Shown here: positions 10,920-25,600 of the stretch, one piece after another
Layout: every line of letters begins with the position of its first letter
How positions within the stretch are numbered: position 1 is the first letter of the stretch
Source of the DNA: Galerina marginata
Taxonomy: Eukaryota > Basidiomycota > Agaricomycetes > Agaricales > Galerinaceae
Direction of reading: 5' to 3'
DNA: 64,000 bases
Assembly: GCA_023014335.1 (NCBI GenBank)
Contig: JAECYW010000008.1
Span: 992,001 to 1,056,000, forward strand
Translations under genes and position numbers: made by a program
The notes under the pieces: generated by a model
Database searches by the model: none
Seen by the model: only the letters and a program-made list of their open reading frames with translations
Told to the model about the DNA's origin: nothing

Positions 10920-12957
10920 ATCGTCGGTATGCAGATGTGATAGCGGAAGGGGAGTGTGAAGGAGTAGTCTTCGAGTCGGAACCCGTTATGTACTTTGCCT
11001 TCTCTTTGTCTCCTGTGAAACAAAAAGAAATCGAGATATCGAATTCGATGATGATGAACGCTTAATCAATAGATCATATCGGGAGATGTCATTCAGCTTC
11101 AACTTTCTTATTGTTCGACCGGACTAGAAGAGGAGTAATACACACGCACCTGACTCCAATTGTTGGGATAACAATAGCAGGTGTAGTGAGCTGTCGCTCA
11201 GGCTACAAAATGAATAAAAGACCACACGGCGTGTACGGGTGGGTGGGTCACCAAGCAGCGGCTAGTGAGGCCAAATTTTAGGCCAACCATCGAGGATAGA
11301 GCAGGGGACGACCGAGTTTTTCGTTACGGAATGTTCAAAGGAGTGTCCAATTCCATCCCAACAACAAAGGGACGTGCTCGAATTGGGATGATCCCTGATT
11401 TCGATCTCAGATCCGCCCTCGCGAGCGCCTCACGTGGAAAGAAGCGCAATGTCAGGGCGACAACTCTTTCCCAGGACCGTGAGGAACAAACAGAGGATCA
11501 CTGGGAACTAGCCTTTTGGCTCGTTTGACTCAGGCTTGCAGTGTTTAAAAGAAAGGAAGCGAAAAGAGCACAGAGATGGTAGTTCACCGGGCTGCCCAGC
11601 CTCGCAATATTAAAGCTGCCTTTTAGCGAGCTCCCGATTATTCCCCTTTCTCAGTGACTATGCAACATTTTTAATTATTATGTGGTCAACGTGGTACTTA
11701 TGGGATCCTATGGGAGTGCAATGGTGCGAGTCATTTAACGTCGAGTCAAAAGCAATAATGAGCCTCGCGGGAATAAATAAATTGGAAGCTCTCAAGACCC
11801 AAGCTGATCTCTTGATCAACTTATTTCAAAGCCTGGGCAGTGGGTGCACATTGTCTACTAATCGTGCTTCGATCGCCTTTGTCCGCTGTAAACAGTAAAA
11901 GCTCTTGCTGCGTTCCGCATCTTATTTCCTTCCGGAGTTTTTGAATCAATAAAATTATTGACCGTCGAATTTCTTTGAATTAAGGACTCAATAAGGAGGC
12001 AAGAGTCATAAGTTGAATCAAATCATCGAATTTTCCGTGTTCAAGTCATTCAGCATGAGAATATGATTAATGATTATCCGTCCTGGGTTTAGGCGAGACG
12101 CGGCAGGATTCCAAATTATTCTGGTAATGAGCTATGTCAGAAGGTTTTGAGATGAAGACCGTTCTCGAAACATGACCGGACACGATCCGAGCGCCAGCCA
12201 TTACATTGGTAATTAAGAAGACAAGAATCACTCGTAAGCCAAAAAAAAAGGAGAACCGCCCAAGAAGCTGGACGTAATTAATGTAGGAGGGCGCTAGTGA
12301 ATTCTCCCAGTCAACACAATTTTTATCCGTGTTATGTGTTCTCGTAAATTTGACTTCTTTCAACCATCGTTCCTAGCTAGACGTCTTTCTTTCAACGGAT
12401 TCTACTTTGGATTTCTGTTCAAAATCACTCCGAGGACGCCCAAATTAATTCTGATTCTGCGGAATTACTCTTCTTCTGCAATTTATCAGAGCACTGTCAG
12501 AACGCGTCGAAAAGAGGGACATATCTGAAACGCGCGGCGGCAAATTATTAGTCACGTGATGTGCTTTACAACATACTCCCGGACCGCTTCAACCGAAACC
12601 TCGGTAGCGGTGCGCCACACCCTCGAAAACACGAAGACTAATTGAAAGCTCAGTCAGGATCGAGCATTAAAATCGTTAAAATTTCCCGAGCCTCCTAGAT
12701 GATAAAGGGTGCATCAAGTCTGCGCATCAACCACTCATCATCCCATCCCCACGAAATACATTCATTTGCGGGCAATCACCCTACAAGATATTCAGATTGC
12801 TGAACTAATTCAAAAAAAGAATTTACAGGGAGAAATCGACGTAATAGCGATGAGGGAAAGCAACTACATAGAAAATAACATGTAAAAAGGAATTAATTTG
12901 TCCCCTCGTTTGCTTGCGTATCTCAGTCTGGGCGTACGGGAATTTTCGTGTCGGTCG
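10920..12957. other. Intergenic, no gene seen
   Basis: Two kilobases between the F-box gene promoter and the 3' end of the Zn2Cys6 gene. Several open frames of 60-100 codons occur, but none shows a domain, a conserved-looking composition or splice partners. I find no tRNA. Confidence 0.4.
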
Positions 12958-15900
12958 CTATGGGGAGGTCGCCAGTCCATTCCTCTTGAGAAAGCCAGGG
13001 CTCGCGAAGCTCGTTCCCGGCGTCGTTTGGTTGTTACTGCTCGCACCCGCACTCCCGGGGATATCGCTCTGGTGATGGAGTTGCTGTTGCTGGGCCTGCT
13101 GCTGAGGTTGTAAGTGCATAAACTCAGGTGAGAACAGGTGCTGCACATCAACACCCCCATCATTGAACAGTGCCATCATCTCGTGGGACATGTACATGGA
13201 TGGGTCCTCCCTCATCAAGCTGTCCATTCCAAGCCCCCCTGACGTATCCATAAATGTCGAAGTGTTAGTCTGCTGGGCCTGTTGGGTAGGAGTCCCGACC
13301 GCGGCACTGGGATACTTTGGCGGAGTGGCACCGGAGCTTGATCCAGGACCTGAGGAGAAGGCAGGTTTGATAGGCTCGGCGAAAAAATCTGAAGGAGAGA
13401 ATGCTTCGGGGCTGCTGTGGTGAGAAGGGGAATCCCCACTTTGGTTTGAACGCGCGATAGAGGGCGCTTTCTTTCGGACGGGTCGTATCCATGGCGGCCG
13501 CGTTGCGCTAGCTGGACCATCCTGGCGGGAAGTTTCCAGAGGAATATTGGTAACTGTAACCCAAAAAAGTGAGCGTTGATAACCCTCATCCGAAAAGGAT
13601 CGGCAGAAGGAGCGAAATACGACGTACGACGACAGAACTCCTCCATTAGGTCTCCTGACCGAAGACCACAGACATAACGACCGCTAAATCTCCTCAAAAG
13701 GCCGATGCACGACCGGAGCGCGTCTAACCCTGGCGGAATCAAATGCTGAAGTTCGTCCGTCTTGCAACAGAGCAGGACGGCAACCAAAGTCCTCCCAGCT
13801 TGGGTCAGTTGGTGTATCACGTGAACGCCGTCTAAAATTAATTGCCCCGAGGTGAGGATTCAGAAAGATAGTGAATGCAGAAACACTCACAATATGTCAT
13901 CAATCCTTTCTTCGCGATATGAACGTGTGCGCCGACAATTTGCAAGGCTGAGTTATGGGCCGCTATCAGTGCTTCTTGCTCTGCCTCTGTCTGTTCTTCC
14001 TCCACCGGACCGCTGGTCCTCTCAGCTACCAGTTCTGAGAACCGGTGCCGATAAATTAAAAGGCGAACGAATTGTTCCGCGCAGTTTAATCTTTCAGCCT
14101 GGGTCAGGCGAATCGTATCCTCGCTATTGACGGTTTCTGGTGAATGTGACCAGTAGGCGGGCACTTTTCTGTGAATGTCGTCTAGCAGGGCCTCTTCCTC
14201 TCGCATCTCCTTGAATCTTCGAACTCCGGATAAAACATTAGTGGCACGAAGCAAGAAGGATGATGAATCCTCGGATTGGCGGACCGGCGGAACGTCTAGG
14301 ACAGCTTCGAGAACGACCATGATCCGTAATGTTACGATGAAAGCACTTAAACGGCATTCAGTTCCTGGCGGAGGAGTGCCAACAGCTTCTCGTGTTATGA
14401 ACTCGTCGTCGACCGGAGAAGGTTCTTGGACATCGCAATCCCTCAGCCTCAACAACGAAGGTCGCCCAAAATGGGCGCTCAGCTGCTTGTCCCAGATGTA
14501 AACACACCAAAAGGTGCGTTTCCGCACTTCGTCCTCGATGGCATCGAAAAGATCATAGGTGTCAGCAGAGCGATGGAGTCCGGCGTCGATAGACATAGTA
14601 ACAGATTCGGCAAGCAAAGCAGCGGCCTTTGAGAGCTTGCCAAGTCCTACAGCGTAGACAGCGGCGATAAGGTTCGCCTGGATGTTGTACAAAGTAGGAC
14701 GGTCCGCAATAGGCAGCGTACGCAATCGGCCAAAGAGTTCGAACCACTGCGTGCCTGCAGAGATGCCATCGTTGGGGTCTGCACGGACACGGGGGTCGTC
14801 CATGTGGCGTGAAGCGAGGCAGCAGATGGCGACGATGAAAGCAGCAAAACCTGGTTCACCCCATTTCTGTGGATTTCCATAATCCTAAAATGTTCGTAAA
14901 TCGCAACATTCAATTAGAATATTTGTGAGAAGCGGAGTAAGGGGGATAGAACTCACTGCCAAGAACGTTGGAACATGCAAAAAGGGTAAAATATAGTATG
15001 AAGTGGACAAGTAACATTGAACAAGACTAAGCTCCAATTAGAACGGTAATAAATCGACAACAAGTACCACTTACTTGTCCATAAGTTCTGGAACGATATA
15101 CGTTGTGATAAGCCTCCATAAGTTTTGAGGATTCACGTCAGTGCGCCGGAGCTGACGATTAGGAAACCATTCGGCGTTAGCTGCGCTCGCCACTTTCGCA
15201 TTATTCGAATCGGTGCGATCTTTGTCGGAGATATCTCGATTAGCTGCTGGGGTGTGTCGTTCGACAAGCAAGTCAAGAACTGGGAGTCCTGATGTTTCCC
15301 CTTGCCACCTTGTGTAACCCTCGTCATCGAAGTATAGGTATGATGCAGTTAATGACACCCTCGTTGGTTCTTCATTGGACTGCTCCGAAGTGGACGCTGA
15401 GTTCTGCAACGGGCCACTCAGAAGCGAACTGAAAGAATGATGGGGACTGTGTCGTTCGTCGACTTTCGGATCTCGGGTAAAGTGATTGGATGGATTCATG
15501 AGAGGAAATACATGTAACGAGGGCGGTGGTACACCAGAAGGCAGCCCATCAGGGTACATGAAGGGCACGACAGGGCTGGAAGCAACGTCTGAACCTGGAT
15601 GTCCTGGTGGCATGGATCCTCCAGCTGCGAACACAGCAGGCGGTATAGCCTGGATCAAAGTTTCGAGATGGTGCATGCGGTCTTCCAGCGTCGCAGTTCG
15701 TCTACACAAACAGATAGAGATATGTTGACATACGGCAATGGAGTCGTGGAGTATGAAACTTACTTTGATTTATGGGGGTGGGTCCTCTTGCCGGGCTCCT
15801 CGAATGTGCACGATGAGTTCGCAGTTAGGCATGCCTGACAAGGATGCCCTTCGTCACATTTAATTCTCCTCCTTCTAAGAGCACTATCAGCAACTTTTGT

Positions 15901-16100
15901 AATATCTAGGAGCAAAGACGAGCTCACCGACAACGATCACACGCCCTTAAAACCAGTGGATCTACTTCGGTACTTTATTCAAAGAGTAGTCCCAAAAACA
16001 CTCACCTGCTGAGCTTGAACCGCCGTTCTTTTAGCATAGACGTGGACGACGAGGCTGAAGCTTGCGATTCATGTGTATCGGCCGTCGTCACTGGAGGCAT
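12958..16100 (-). CDS. Zn(2)-Cys(6) fungal-specific transcription factor
   Basis: Multi-exon gene starting [13 protein letters not shown]. Small early exons carry the Gal4-type zinc cluster [27 protein letters not shown], where six Cys bind two Zn and contact DNA. A basic linker and short coiled-coil-like segment follow ([18 protein letters not shown]). The middle (about 13838-14803) is the fungal_trans regulatory region, with [20 protein letters not shown] and [19 protein letters not shown], the family's hallmark. The C-terminal exon is Gln- and Ser-rich ([14 protein letters not shown]), a likely activation region. The regulon cannot be read from sequence. It lies downstream of the flippase gene on the same strand, with an 876-nt gap that should contain its promoter. 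Confidence 0.9.
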
Positions 16101-16976
16101 GATGGTGGTTTGAAAGAGAGCCGTGATCGAACTATAAGTGTCTACAAAATGTAAAAGTAGACCTAGTCATACATAAATAACCATCGACTTCTCCCGCGTG
16201 CACAAGTCCCTTTCGCAAACCGAATCTTCCCGACCTGTACGCCAACCTTCATTCAAACTTGTGTTTTGCGATTGGATCGTGAAATTCGCTCTGGCTCGTC
16301 CAAGGCTTTTCATTTCATATATAAACCCCTGACCTTCGGTCATTCCTTGATCTCCTGGAGCAGCTAAGCATCAATTAACTACCCTCGTGCCATGCATCTA
16401 ATTCAAAAGCAACAAAACTCCGGACCTTTGAACGTTTTGTTTCGGCAAAATGTAGAGATTTTTTATGCCACTATCGACCAAAGAGGAAGGACAAGGTGTG
16501 ATTTACGCCAATCGGAACGGCTATCTGATTTGCCGATCTCTCTTCTTCGCGTTCTTGTGAGCCCCTCCGCGGCTTGGACATGGCATTCAAAGCTACTCAA
16601 GTGCTCACTTATTCAGAAGCTAGGCGCTGATCGCTGTGTACTGCAGGCTTCTTTCTTTGGAATATGTTCTGGTAGTAGAATCATCCAGGTTCTGCCATCG
16701 GATTCCTTGGTTCTAAGGCGTCATACATGTCATGACGGAAAGGTATTCATTAAGGCATTGTTTAACTCTGGTATAGACCCAATAATTAAGTAAAATGTCT
16801 CTTCCAGATATGTCATATAAAAAACAATCAAGCCAAGGATGACGTCAGGTAAGAAGAAAAGTTTGGTTAGGAAGGTCGTTATGCGTCGAATGAGAATGGA
16901 AGATGAAAATACACATCAAAGAGCACTGAATCCGAGAGTGAGTGAAAGCACGGGTAACAAATACTAGTCTAATAAA
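16101..16976. other. Promoter region of the Zn2Cys6 gene and 3' flank of the flippase gene
   Basis: 876 nt without a supported gene. A plus-strand frame of 133 codons (16392-16793) looks random, with no domain or coding bias, and is not called. Confidence 0.4.
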
Positions 16977-19900
16977 TTACAGCGCCATACCGCCCTGCCA
17001 CGTCGACGTCGACACCCCACTCACCCCGCTCATCCGCCGGTGGTCGCCGGTCACTGTGGCCATATCGTCGTCCTCCTCGTTGTCGACTGCCAGCACCGCG
17101 GGATGATGCTGCTGCTCTTGATGCTGCGGTTGATGGTGGTATGGGTATAGTGTAGGTTGTGGCTGCACCTGTGTCTGGAACTCCGGCTGCCCCGATGCGT
17201 ACCCTAATCTACTTTCCCCCCGCTCGTCCTCAGATGCGTAAAATTCATCAGCAGCCGTCGCATATGAAGCATGCGATGCCTCGCTAGGTGCCCTGTCATA
17301 CCTATTATGACCAGGCGAAGAGGGCGCCACGTAACTTGATGGGCCCACTGCATCGTTATGATGTTGCCCACTCCGCACCTGCATCTCGTACGCAGCAGCT
17401 TCGCTCACATAGACCCCGCCATAGGGCGAAGCTGGGACAAGGAGCGTGTTTGGTGACCGTGGCTGAGGCGGTAGTGGTGACGTAGGCATAGGAGCCTGGG
17501 GTGCCCCTCTCGCAGACACAGACACTGCTCTCGACGTGGCGACGCTCGTTCTTCTACTGGGCGGAGTAGTTGTAATCTCGCCGTTTGGGTATCGATATTT
17601 CGGTGACGGTAGCGGAGAAGCAGGGGGGAGGTCAGAAGCAGAATAATATGAAGGTTGTGGCGAAGCAGAATGGTGATATCGCCCATCGCTGGGCGGAAGT
17701 GGAGAGAGGTGAATGGGGCTGATAGGGTTTTCTCTGACTTGTGCATATTGCACACCAGGCTCGCGAGGAGGTAGTTCTATAGTTTCGGCCATCGGCGGGG
17801 TATCGAGGTATGTTTGCCTTGGGGTGGCATTCAGAGCAGGGCCGGGACTACTCATATTTGCAGGCTCATAGTTGTTGTGAAGACTTGAGATTTCCGAGAA
17901 AGAGCGGCTGTGTTGTTCTTGGAACATCGGCGCTGCTTCCAGATTAGCCGCCGTTCTATTGTTCCTTCTGGCTTTCCGATGTGATATGCCGAGCTGGTCC
18001 TTGAGATCGCCTTTGACCCACATCTCGCGGATAATATCCTTGTCAAGCGGGTAATACACGGAAGACCAGTATTTGACAATGAAGCGAGGGGCTGTAATGA
18101 GGAGAATGAGACAAGAGAGAAGACGGCAGTAAGTCACACCTACCAAGACAAATTACTGCCGACAAGAACACGGCCGCCCAAAAAATGATGGTACCGAAGA
18201 GGACTTGGAATTCATCGACGAAGTCGCTACTCGGGAAGAGCGAGAAGATGACAATCCACAACATCATGACCACCGTTGATCCCACAACGACGATCCATGT
18301 AACAACAGTCCAGCTAAATCGTTGTCAGATCCCGTACAAAAGTCATAAGAAAAAGTCTCACTAGTTAGTATTCATTCCAACATAAGTATTCGCTGCCACG
18401 ATAGCCGAAACAGCGACCGTCGTTCCGAAATCTGAGAGAGAATCTACGACCTTTCCGTTCCATGATATTGACAGTCCCAGAGTCCAGACGAGATAGGGAA
18501 AGAAGTAAACAACTGCCGACTGGTAGAGGCCATCGGTCATGTACATCCAGAATTTAGTGCGGGTGTACTCCAGTCCGCGAATACCGCGGATGTAAAGTTG
18601 GGGGAATGCAAGGGCCGCTTTAGCATTGATGTCTTGGTCGAAAGCTGGCAAAGTGGTATCATCAGGACAGCGTCGTTAGAAGGTCACAGACAGGACGAAC
18701 CTCCAAGAACAATCACAGGAAGCGAGGTAAATACAAGATTGCAAAGTAGAATGAATGTGTAATGGTACAGGTAAGTTGCATTGAAACTGTATAACTCTAT
18801 TAGTAAAGGTTTGCGCCAAAGGTGCGTGCGATCTTACCTGTTGAATGGGAGATACCAGAACAAGCCGAATGTCCAAATAACGTTCTAATAAGCAGCGTAA
18901 ACGATAGGTCACAGAAGTCTAACGAGGAGCACTCATACCTTATAGAAGAAGTTACTGTGCATATCTGCTACCCGCTGGTAAGACCATCGCCCATGAACAA
19001 GAAGCAGCTTTGTAAGGAATCGGAATTGCCCAAAGGCGTAGTCGGCGGACATGGCAGCTTGCGATCCCTCAAGACCGAAGAGACCGCATCCTATGTTGGC
19101 CTCCTGGATCATGGCCACGTCATTGGCGCCATCACCGATTGAAAGTGTCATGGCATTACGACCCTCCTTGACCTACACAAGCACCAATGTCAGAAAATGT
19201 TCATTGAAGGGTAAAATTCCAACATACCAGGTTGACAGTTAAAGCTTTCTGAGCCGGAGATACACGACAGCACACGACAGTCTCACACTGCGTACCAAGA
19301 TTGAGGAACAGTGGCTTCAATTCAGGCGTTAGCGCATGTCGAAGAGTGTCTCCGTCAATAACGACAGCAAACGACGCCTGTGCGCCGGGAACGAAGCCGC
19401 GTTTCCGCAGATCCCACGACGGCGGCCCAAGAACCGAGGCAATCTTGTTCAACCCCGCCTCAAGCTGTGCACGGGTCTGCTCAGCCGTGCTCGCGGAAAG
19501 GATCATGAGGTCCATGTCGTTTTTGAGCAGATTGCAGCTGTAGCCGATCTCGATGGCGGTCTGGAGCTTATCGCCTAATAGATTTAATGTCATGTCAGAT
19601 GACGGCCTATATGTCCGGTTATTTGAGGGGTAAAAAGCTCACCAGTCAGGATCCACAGCTTGATTCCAGCCCTATGCAGCATCTCAATGGCTTCCGGTAC
19701 ACCTTCCTGCAGCTTGTCCTCCAACGCCGTGGCTCCAAGGATGATCAAAGAATGCTCGATTAAAGCATTGGCCTTGTCGATTTGTTCCTCGCGGTTCTCG
19801 ATAGCGTTCGTAGCCGCATCGTATGTCCTCGACCAGTTCAAGTATTCCTCTTCCTCGAGATAGCGGTAGGAGATGCACAGCGTCCTCAACCCGTTGTTCG

Positions 19901-22683
19901 CAAACATCTCCATGTCCTTGCTCGTCTGCGCCTTCAGCTCTGGGTCGTGGTCCTTGGTTAACCGCTCGTAGATAACGCTATCTGCGCCTTTGCAATACAG
20001 GATAATCCGACCATCAGGACATCGAAGAATGACGCTCATCCGTTTGCGAGTGCTGTTGAACTCAAGCAGCTTGAGCAGCGTGTATTTCTCCGACTGGCCC
20101 ATGACCTCAATCTCCAGTGTATCCTTCGACTTTCCAAGGAAGGGGAATCCTGCATCGCGGGCGGCAGCTACCAACGCAGCCTCGTCCGGAGACTCGGCTT
20201 TGTAGTTGATCAGGTAAGGGTCGGTCTGCGGTTCCGGCTTATCAGCAAGTACGCTGTGGCATAGAGCCAAAGCACGGAAGAAGGCAATGAGGTGTTTCCG
20301 TTGCTCTGAGGAGCGGTTTGTCAGATCTTCTGCGAACTTCGGGGACACGAGTGTGAGCTTATCGGCTTGCATGTATCGGTTCTTGAACGAGCGCTCCATG
20401 GTATTGATCATCTGCTGCTTCAGCGTAGCCAGCTTCTCGTTGAGCTCTCGAGGGTCGAGCGCCTCTGCATTGCCTTCGCGGGTCGCCGCACCACGCTGAG
20501 CTTCAGTCACTCCCTCTCCATATGCTACGGAATGGATCGAGCATTTCTGGAACTCCATAATGTTCTGCGTGAGGGTGCCCGTTTTGTCCGAGAAGACATA
20601 CTCGATTTGGCCCAGGTCGTCGGAAATATTCCACGTTTTCGGTACACAAGGAGTGTCGTATGGCTCATAGTACATTTCGATATCTTGCGAGATGAAGTAC
20701 GCTTGAATTGTCTTGACGATTTCTATCGAAATGTAAAGCGAGATGGGCACAATATTTTGAAAGGCGATGAGACATGAGCTAAAGCATGAAAGGTGAGAAG
20801 TAAAGTATCGAACAGAAAGATAAGGAGCGTACACGAAAGTGATGACCGCGTTGACAATATTTGAAGAAGTCGGGTCGGTAGCGATCTCAAAGAAATCAGC
20901 ACTGGTCCCTGTTTTCGAATCCTCCAAACCACTGAAGATGGCACCGACTAAACACATGATCGACAGCACGCCAAAGTTGACGACGACATTGAAATTGGTC
21001 TCCTTCTCGATCTTGCTCCGCTTCGAAGGAGTTTCACCCCCGTTGAGCATAATCTTCGTGTCGGCACCGGTGAAAACGACCAAGCCAATTATCCATGCAG
21101 TGTTTCGAATCGCGCACCCACGTAATAGTAGCTCGTTGATGGTGACAGGCTCCTGCTTCTCTTCATCGGAAGACGGGTCTTTGTAACGGAGGACGCCGTG
21201 ATACGTGTAGAGATTCTGATGTGGGGGCTCTGAGTCCAGGTAGAAGGCAGACTTCTCGATGTCGTCCTCCGAAGTGATGCTGGTCGTTGCCTTGACGGCT
21301 TTGCGCGGTTTCAAATTCGTTTCACCGTCCAAGTTCTTCGTCTCGAGGTAGCACATATTGTCCGGGTCAGAGGTAGACAGTACGACAATATCAGCGGGCA
21401 CTTGGTCGTTATCCCTGAGCAACACAATATCTCCCACCTCCAACTTCTTCCACAGAGTCCGCTCCCAGCGCGCCGAACCTGCTGTGCGCTTCCTCCAATC
21501 GACGACACCTACGGTGGACTGTGAATGTATGGATTGCTGATATTGCGCAAGAGACCCGAATTGTGACCATTCGGGTTGCCCTCCTGCTTTGGTCTGGGAA
21601 GACGCGGCATCTGACAACGACGTTTTCGAGGGGTCTGCGATAGTGGTCGGTGGATAGCTGTGCGAGTCCACACTTTGAATATCCTCTAGTCGTCGACCCC
21701 CAGCTCCTCTACGTGAGAGATCTACGCTGCTTTGGCTCACATCGTGCGTGAGGACACTCGACGCATCGTCGGCGCCCTTGCTTAACACCACTCGCATTCC
21801 CTTCCCAGCTTCGCCAGTCTCCTTGTCCCGCAACTTCCGAACACCTTTCGTGACCCTTCCAGGAGCATTGATGCCAAGCAGCTTCTCAAACCAGTTGCGT
21901 GGGTCCGTCGGCTGGTTCAAATTCCGCCATCCGCCTCCCAGCTTCGTAGCTGCCGATGTGTTGACCTCCTCGTCGAGGCTGCCACGACGATAATCTTCGA
22001 TACCATCCTTGATTGCGGTGACCGTCAGGATGAAGGCCAGGGGAAGTACAGCTATTGACCCTGCCGCAGCTCCGAAGATAGGAAATACTGAACAGAATGT
22101 TAAGCTTTATTCGTAGAAAAAGTCGGTCTCTTACGTTGTAGGATAACGAGAGACAAGAAGAACAAATTTGCTACTCTGCAAGGTGTACAGTCAGCAAGAT
22201 AACAGATGAAATTCAACCTCAACTCACCTTCGAAATTGCTCATACAAGTTCTTGGGTATGAATGTAATTAATGTATACTCTGTTGGCAATTAGAACCCGG
22301 TAGGGTGACTGTAGAGGCAAATTACACTTACTTGTTGTCCGTACCTTATTCCTGACGTATCTCACTTTTGGCTCGCCGTCGTGATCTACTTCCATGGCCG
22401 ATAGTGGGTGGTTGATGTGGATATTCCTCCGAACGCCTGGTATCTTGTGCGGTGAGGGTGCAACTGCTGGTGCTGGAGCCGGCTCTGGTTTCTTCTCCGC
22501 TGTCTGTCTCCGAAAGAATCTCGACCGCGACTTCCTCCTCTCTGCTCTCTGTTCTGACTTGATAGACTCTGCTATGGCCGACGCAGCCGTTCGCACTGTA
22601 CGCAGGCGCAGCTCGGGGTCAATGGTATCATCCTCGTCGGTATCTGGTTCATCCACAGGTTGATGTCGCTTGAAGAAAGACAT
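16977..22683 (-). CDS. DNF1: P4-type phospholipid-translocating ATPase (Dnf1/Dnf2-like flippase)
   Basis: Large multi-exon gene starting [19 protein letters not shown]. It has all P4-ATPase landmarks in order: an N-terminal entry segment with [12 protein letters not shown] and [12 protein letters not shown]; an actuator domain with [15 protein letters not shown] (the TGES-equivalent DGET); the phosphorylation site [18 protein letters not shown]; nucleotide-binding segments ([22 protein letters not shown]); the hinge [18 protein letters not shown]; and C-terminal TM helices near 18.0-18.6 kb. The [12 protein letters not shown] region and the long insert after TM2 fit the Dnf1/2 branch better than Drs2. 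Such enzymes flip aminophospholipids or PC to the cytosolic leaflet with a Cdc50-type subunit. The last exon adds a ~290-residue Pro/Ser/Gln-rich cytosolic tail, possibly a regulatory region. Confidence 0.93.
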
Positions 22684-25600
22684 GCCGCACTTTTATGCGT
22701 CTCTACTGTGGCCGTCGTCGGGGCTGGCAAGGTGGGTTCCTTCCACCGAGAACCAGCGCGGCAAAAGGAGAACTAGAGAGAAATAAAGTAGAAAGAATGT
22801 GGAAAATAAGGGCGGTGTCCTCGCCGTTGCTGATCACTCTGCGGTTTGTTCCCTGCCCAGTGCCTTTCGGACTTAGTATGACCCCGGACACACCGGGTCT
22901 GCCGCCGAGCTTTTTCTGGCATTCTTCGTACACACTTTTGAATCCTAACGACCATGGCATCTTTAATGAACATCCAGACCTATTCTTCCAATTCTACCTC
23001 TATTCTTAATTCGCACAAAATCCTCTGAAGATAAGAGGCAGGCATGTTTTTCAGGAGGTTTTCGTCCGACTGTGACGGGCCGGAATCTGACCCCGCACAG
23101 GACGGCTTTTCTTCTCCGCAATAAAACGTGTTTCGTAGTGGGTCAGCATATTACGGATTTCCTCCTTCAATGTTCAAGCGATTTCAAGGCGGAAGAACGC
23201 TACGACGTTTGTAATGCTTGGCTTACCCGCCGTCATTTTCTGCGCACCAGCTTCGTTTAGTAACGAAACGTCGACTGGCGTAAGTTCATTGGTAGTAAGC
23301 ACTGTAGTTCCTCTACTTTTTATTGACGAAGAGCAGGCCAGATGCATTTTATGCGAACTTATAAGCTTCTAATCGGTTAGCCATGATGCCCATCCGTTTG
23401 ACGTCGCTCTATACATAGTCATCATGATGACATTTTAAACTAGATATGTGGGTAAAGACCGCCTGGATAGAGGAAATCTTTTGATGCTAGCTCGGCATCC
23501 TCGACGACGACGACGAGCAAAGATATGAATGCCATGTTCCGTTGGCAGATCTTGCGGAACACTCTCCGATCCAATGCGACGTCGACTAGCACCCTTCCCC
23601 AGGACGGCGGGTTTTCTGCGGACCGCACACTCAATAAAAGGCTAGCAATACTACCAACTATCAGAAGTTAGTGTCGGATGGATTTCTCTTTCTCTTCCCA
23701 AGTACATAGCCCAACGCTCAACCAACCCATATCCAGACCATCTTGGAAGCAGCTTGTCCATCAAAACCAAGCTCGTTCCGGACACGTCTTCAGGCGGACC
23801 CCACACACCCCCAGAACCTTGTGTCCATTGATCATCAGTGACAAAAATAATGAAATGCCTTCCACACCCATTTCTATTTATTCAACATGCTACCCAAGTA
23901 CCCGTTCCCGATGACACACTGACGTCGTCCGAGAAATTAACGGAAGCCATGCGCGTAGCATGAGGCCGACCGCCCGCGTCAAGCTGCGTCACCGCCACCT
24001 TTCACTGCGCGCTGCGGCTCGGAAGGGATGAAACCTATTATTCCTCATTTTGCGGCTTTCGATCACCGCCCGTCTCAGTGATCGGAAGTGTAAGCAGGCA
24101 ACGCTCTGGGCCGCTGTCTGCCTTAAGTAATATATTATTCAACCCGCCCTCATATTATCAGCAAGACGCAAGAACCTAACAACCCCTCGAGGACCGGAGT
24201 GGTCGATTCACCGATATGAATTCAGTCAGAGACGCCGACTAATTATTTTGCGCGTAGTATGTAAGTACGCCACACTTGCCGAATTCGAAGTGGGTTGATT
24301 TTTCGGCCCTGATTTTGGGACGTTTTCGGGTCCTGTGTGTATGGGCCATCGCCCCTATATTATTGCTCTTCTCGACCAGGGGGTATCAACTTGCCTCCTC
24401 GTCAACTCAGCGTCGACAATTTCTGTGTTACAGACTTCTCTAACTCGGAGTTCTCAGTTGCTGGATGACCACCAGTGACTATGGACGTGATTGGTATCCA
24501 CCGTCTAATTTTACTCTAGTCTCGCGTGGTATAAGCCTACGATATATTATTAGTTTGTCGAGGTAAATTTACCGGTTTACTGTCATTCTCTATCAGGAAT
24601 TTGGGGGATAAAGTCAGCATTGTGAAGGTAGTGGACCAAAGATCCGGATTCCACCATCTCCACCACTCTGTTATCTCCTGGTGCCCTCCAAAGCCCATGA
24701 GGTCAGAATATTGAGCGTAGTAGCTAAAAACCAACTTATTGCCGTTTGCAAAAAGGTTGGCGGTGGGTCACATTTCGTGACACGCGGCCAAACTTCCGAG
24801 TCAAAGTTCTGAACGAACTATCTCGCGAACCACTGGGCGTGATTAACTGCCTGGTCATTTTATTAATGTACTGCTGAGTACTAACACAAGACAGCTCACG
24901 TTTGCAAAGAAGAGAATTACCAAACGGTTAGTAATCTATGAGGTGAAGGGATAAGCGCCGGCTCAACTAAACGCCGGCCCATAATTGCGTTGTGGATATT
25001 TGACAACCAATTCTCAACAAAAATCCACTCTTTGGTGAAAAAAAAGCCAGGTGGCTTCGACGACAGTTTAACGATTTCAAATTTATCGTTTGCATGTAGA
25101 TAGACGAATGATGATCAGTAAGTTGACCAAGGGGTCAATAATAATTGAGTATGTCGTTGTCTGGCACACAGTCAATTTTGAATAATGGCAAACATTCAAG
25201 GGGTGTGTCATTTACCTACACATGTTCTGTCTGGACAGCGGGCTTGCTCGATCTTAACCAGAAATTGTGAGTGATCATTAATCGATCATTGAGCAACGAC
25301 TGGGAATCCGAACTCGGAGATTTATGAACCTTGGATATCAAACTCTGGTTGGAATCTCGGTTAATAATAGGTCTTCTTGCTGTTCTAGGTGAAGGTTTGG
25401 TCTACGGCAGGCAGTTAAACTTAAAAGTGCCGGCTAAGCGCCAACGGGCCGGTCGTTCCTGATGGGCCCGAGTCCCAGTGACATACTCCTTCCTTCCTTC
25501 CTTCCAACACTCACAATGAACCATGTACACTATAGTATGTGTACCTGACCCTGGTAGGTCCTCCATTGTCACTTTCCAGCTGGATGACTTGAACAACAAA

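Noticed and set aside
16392..16793. Plus-strand frame of 133 codons
   Set aside because: No motif, no splice partners, irregular composition; it lies in the likely promoter of the Zn2Cys6 gene.
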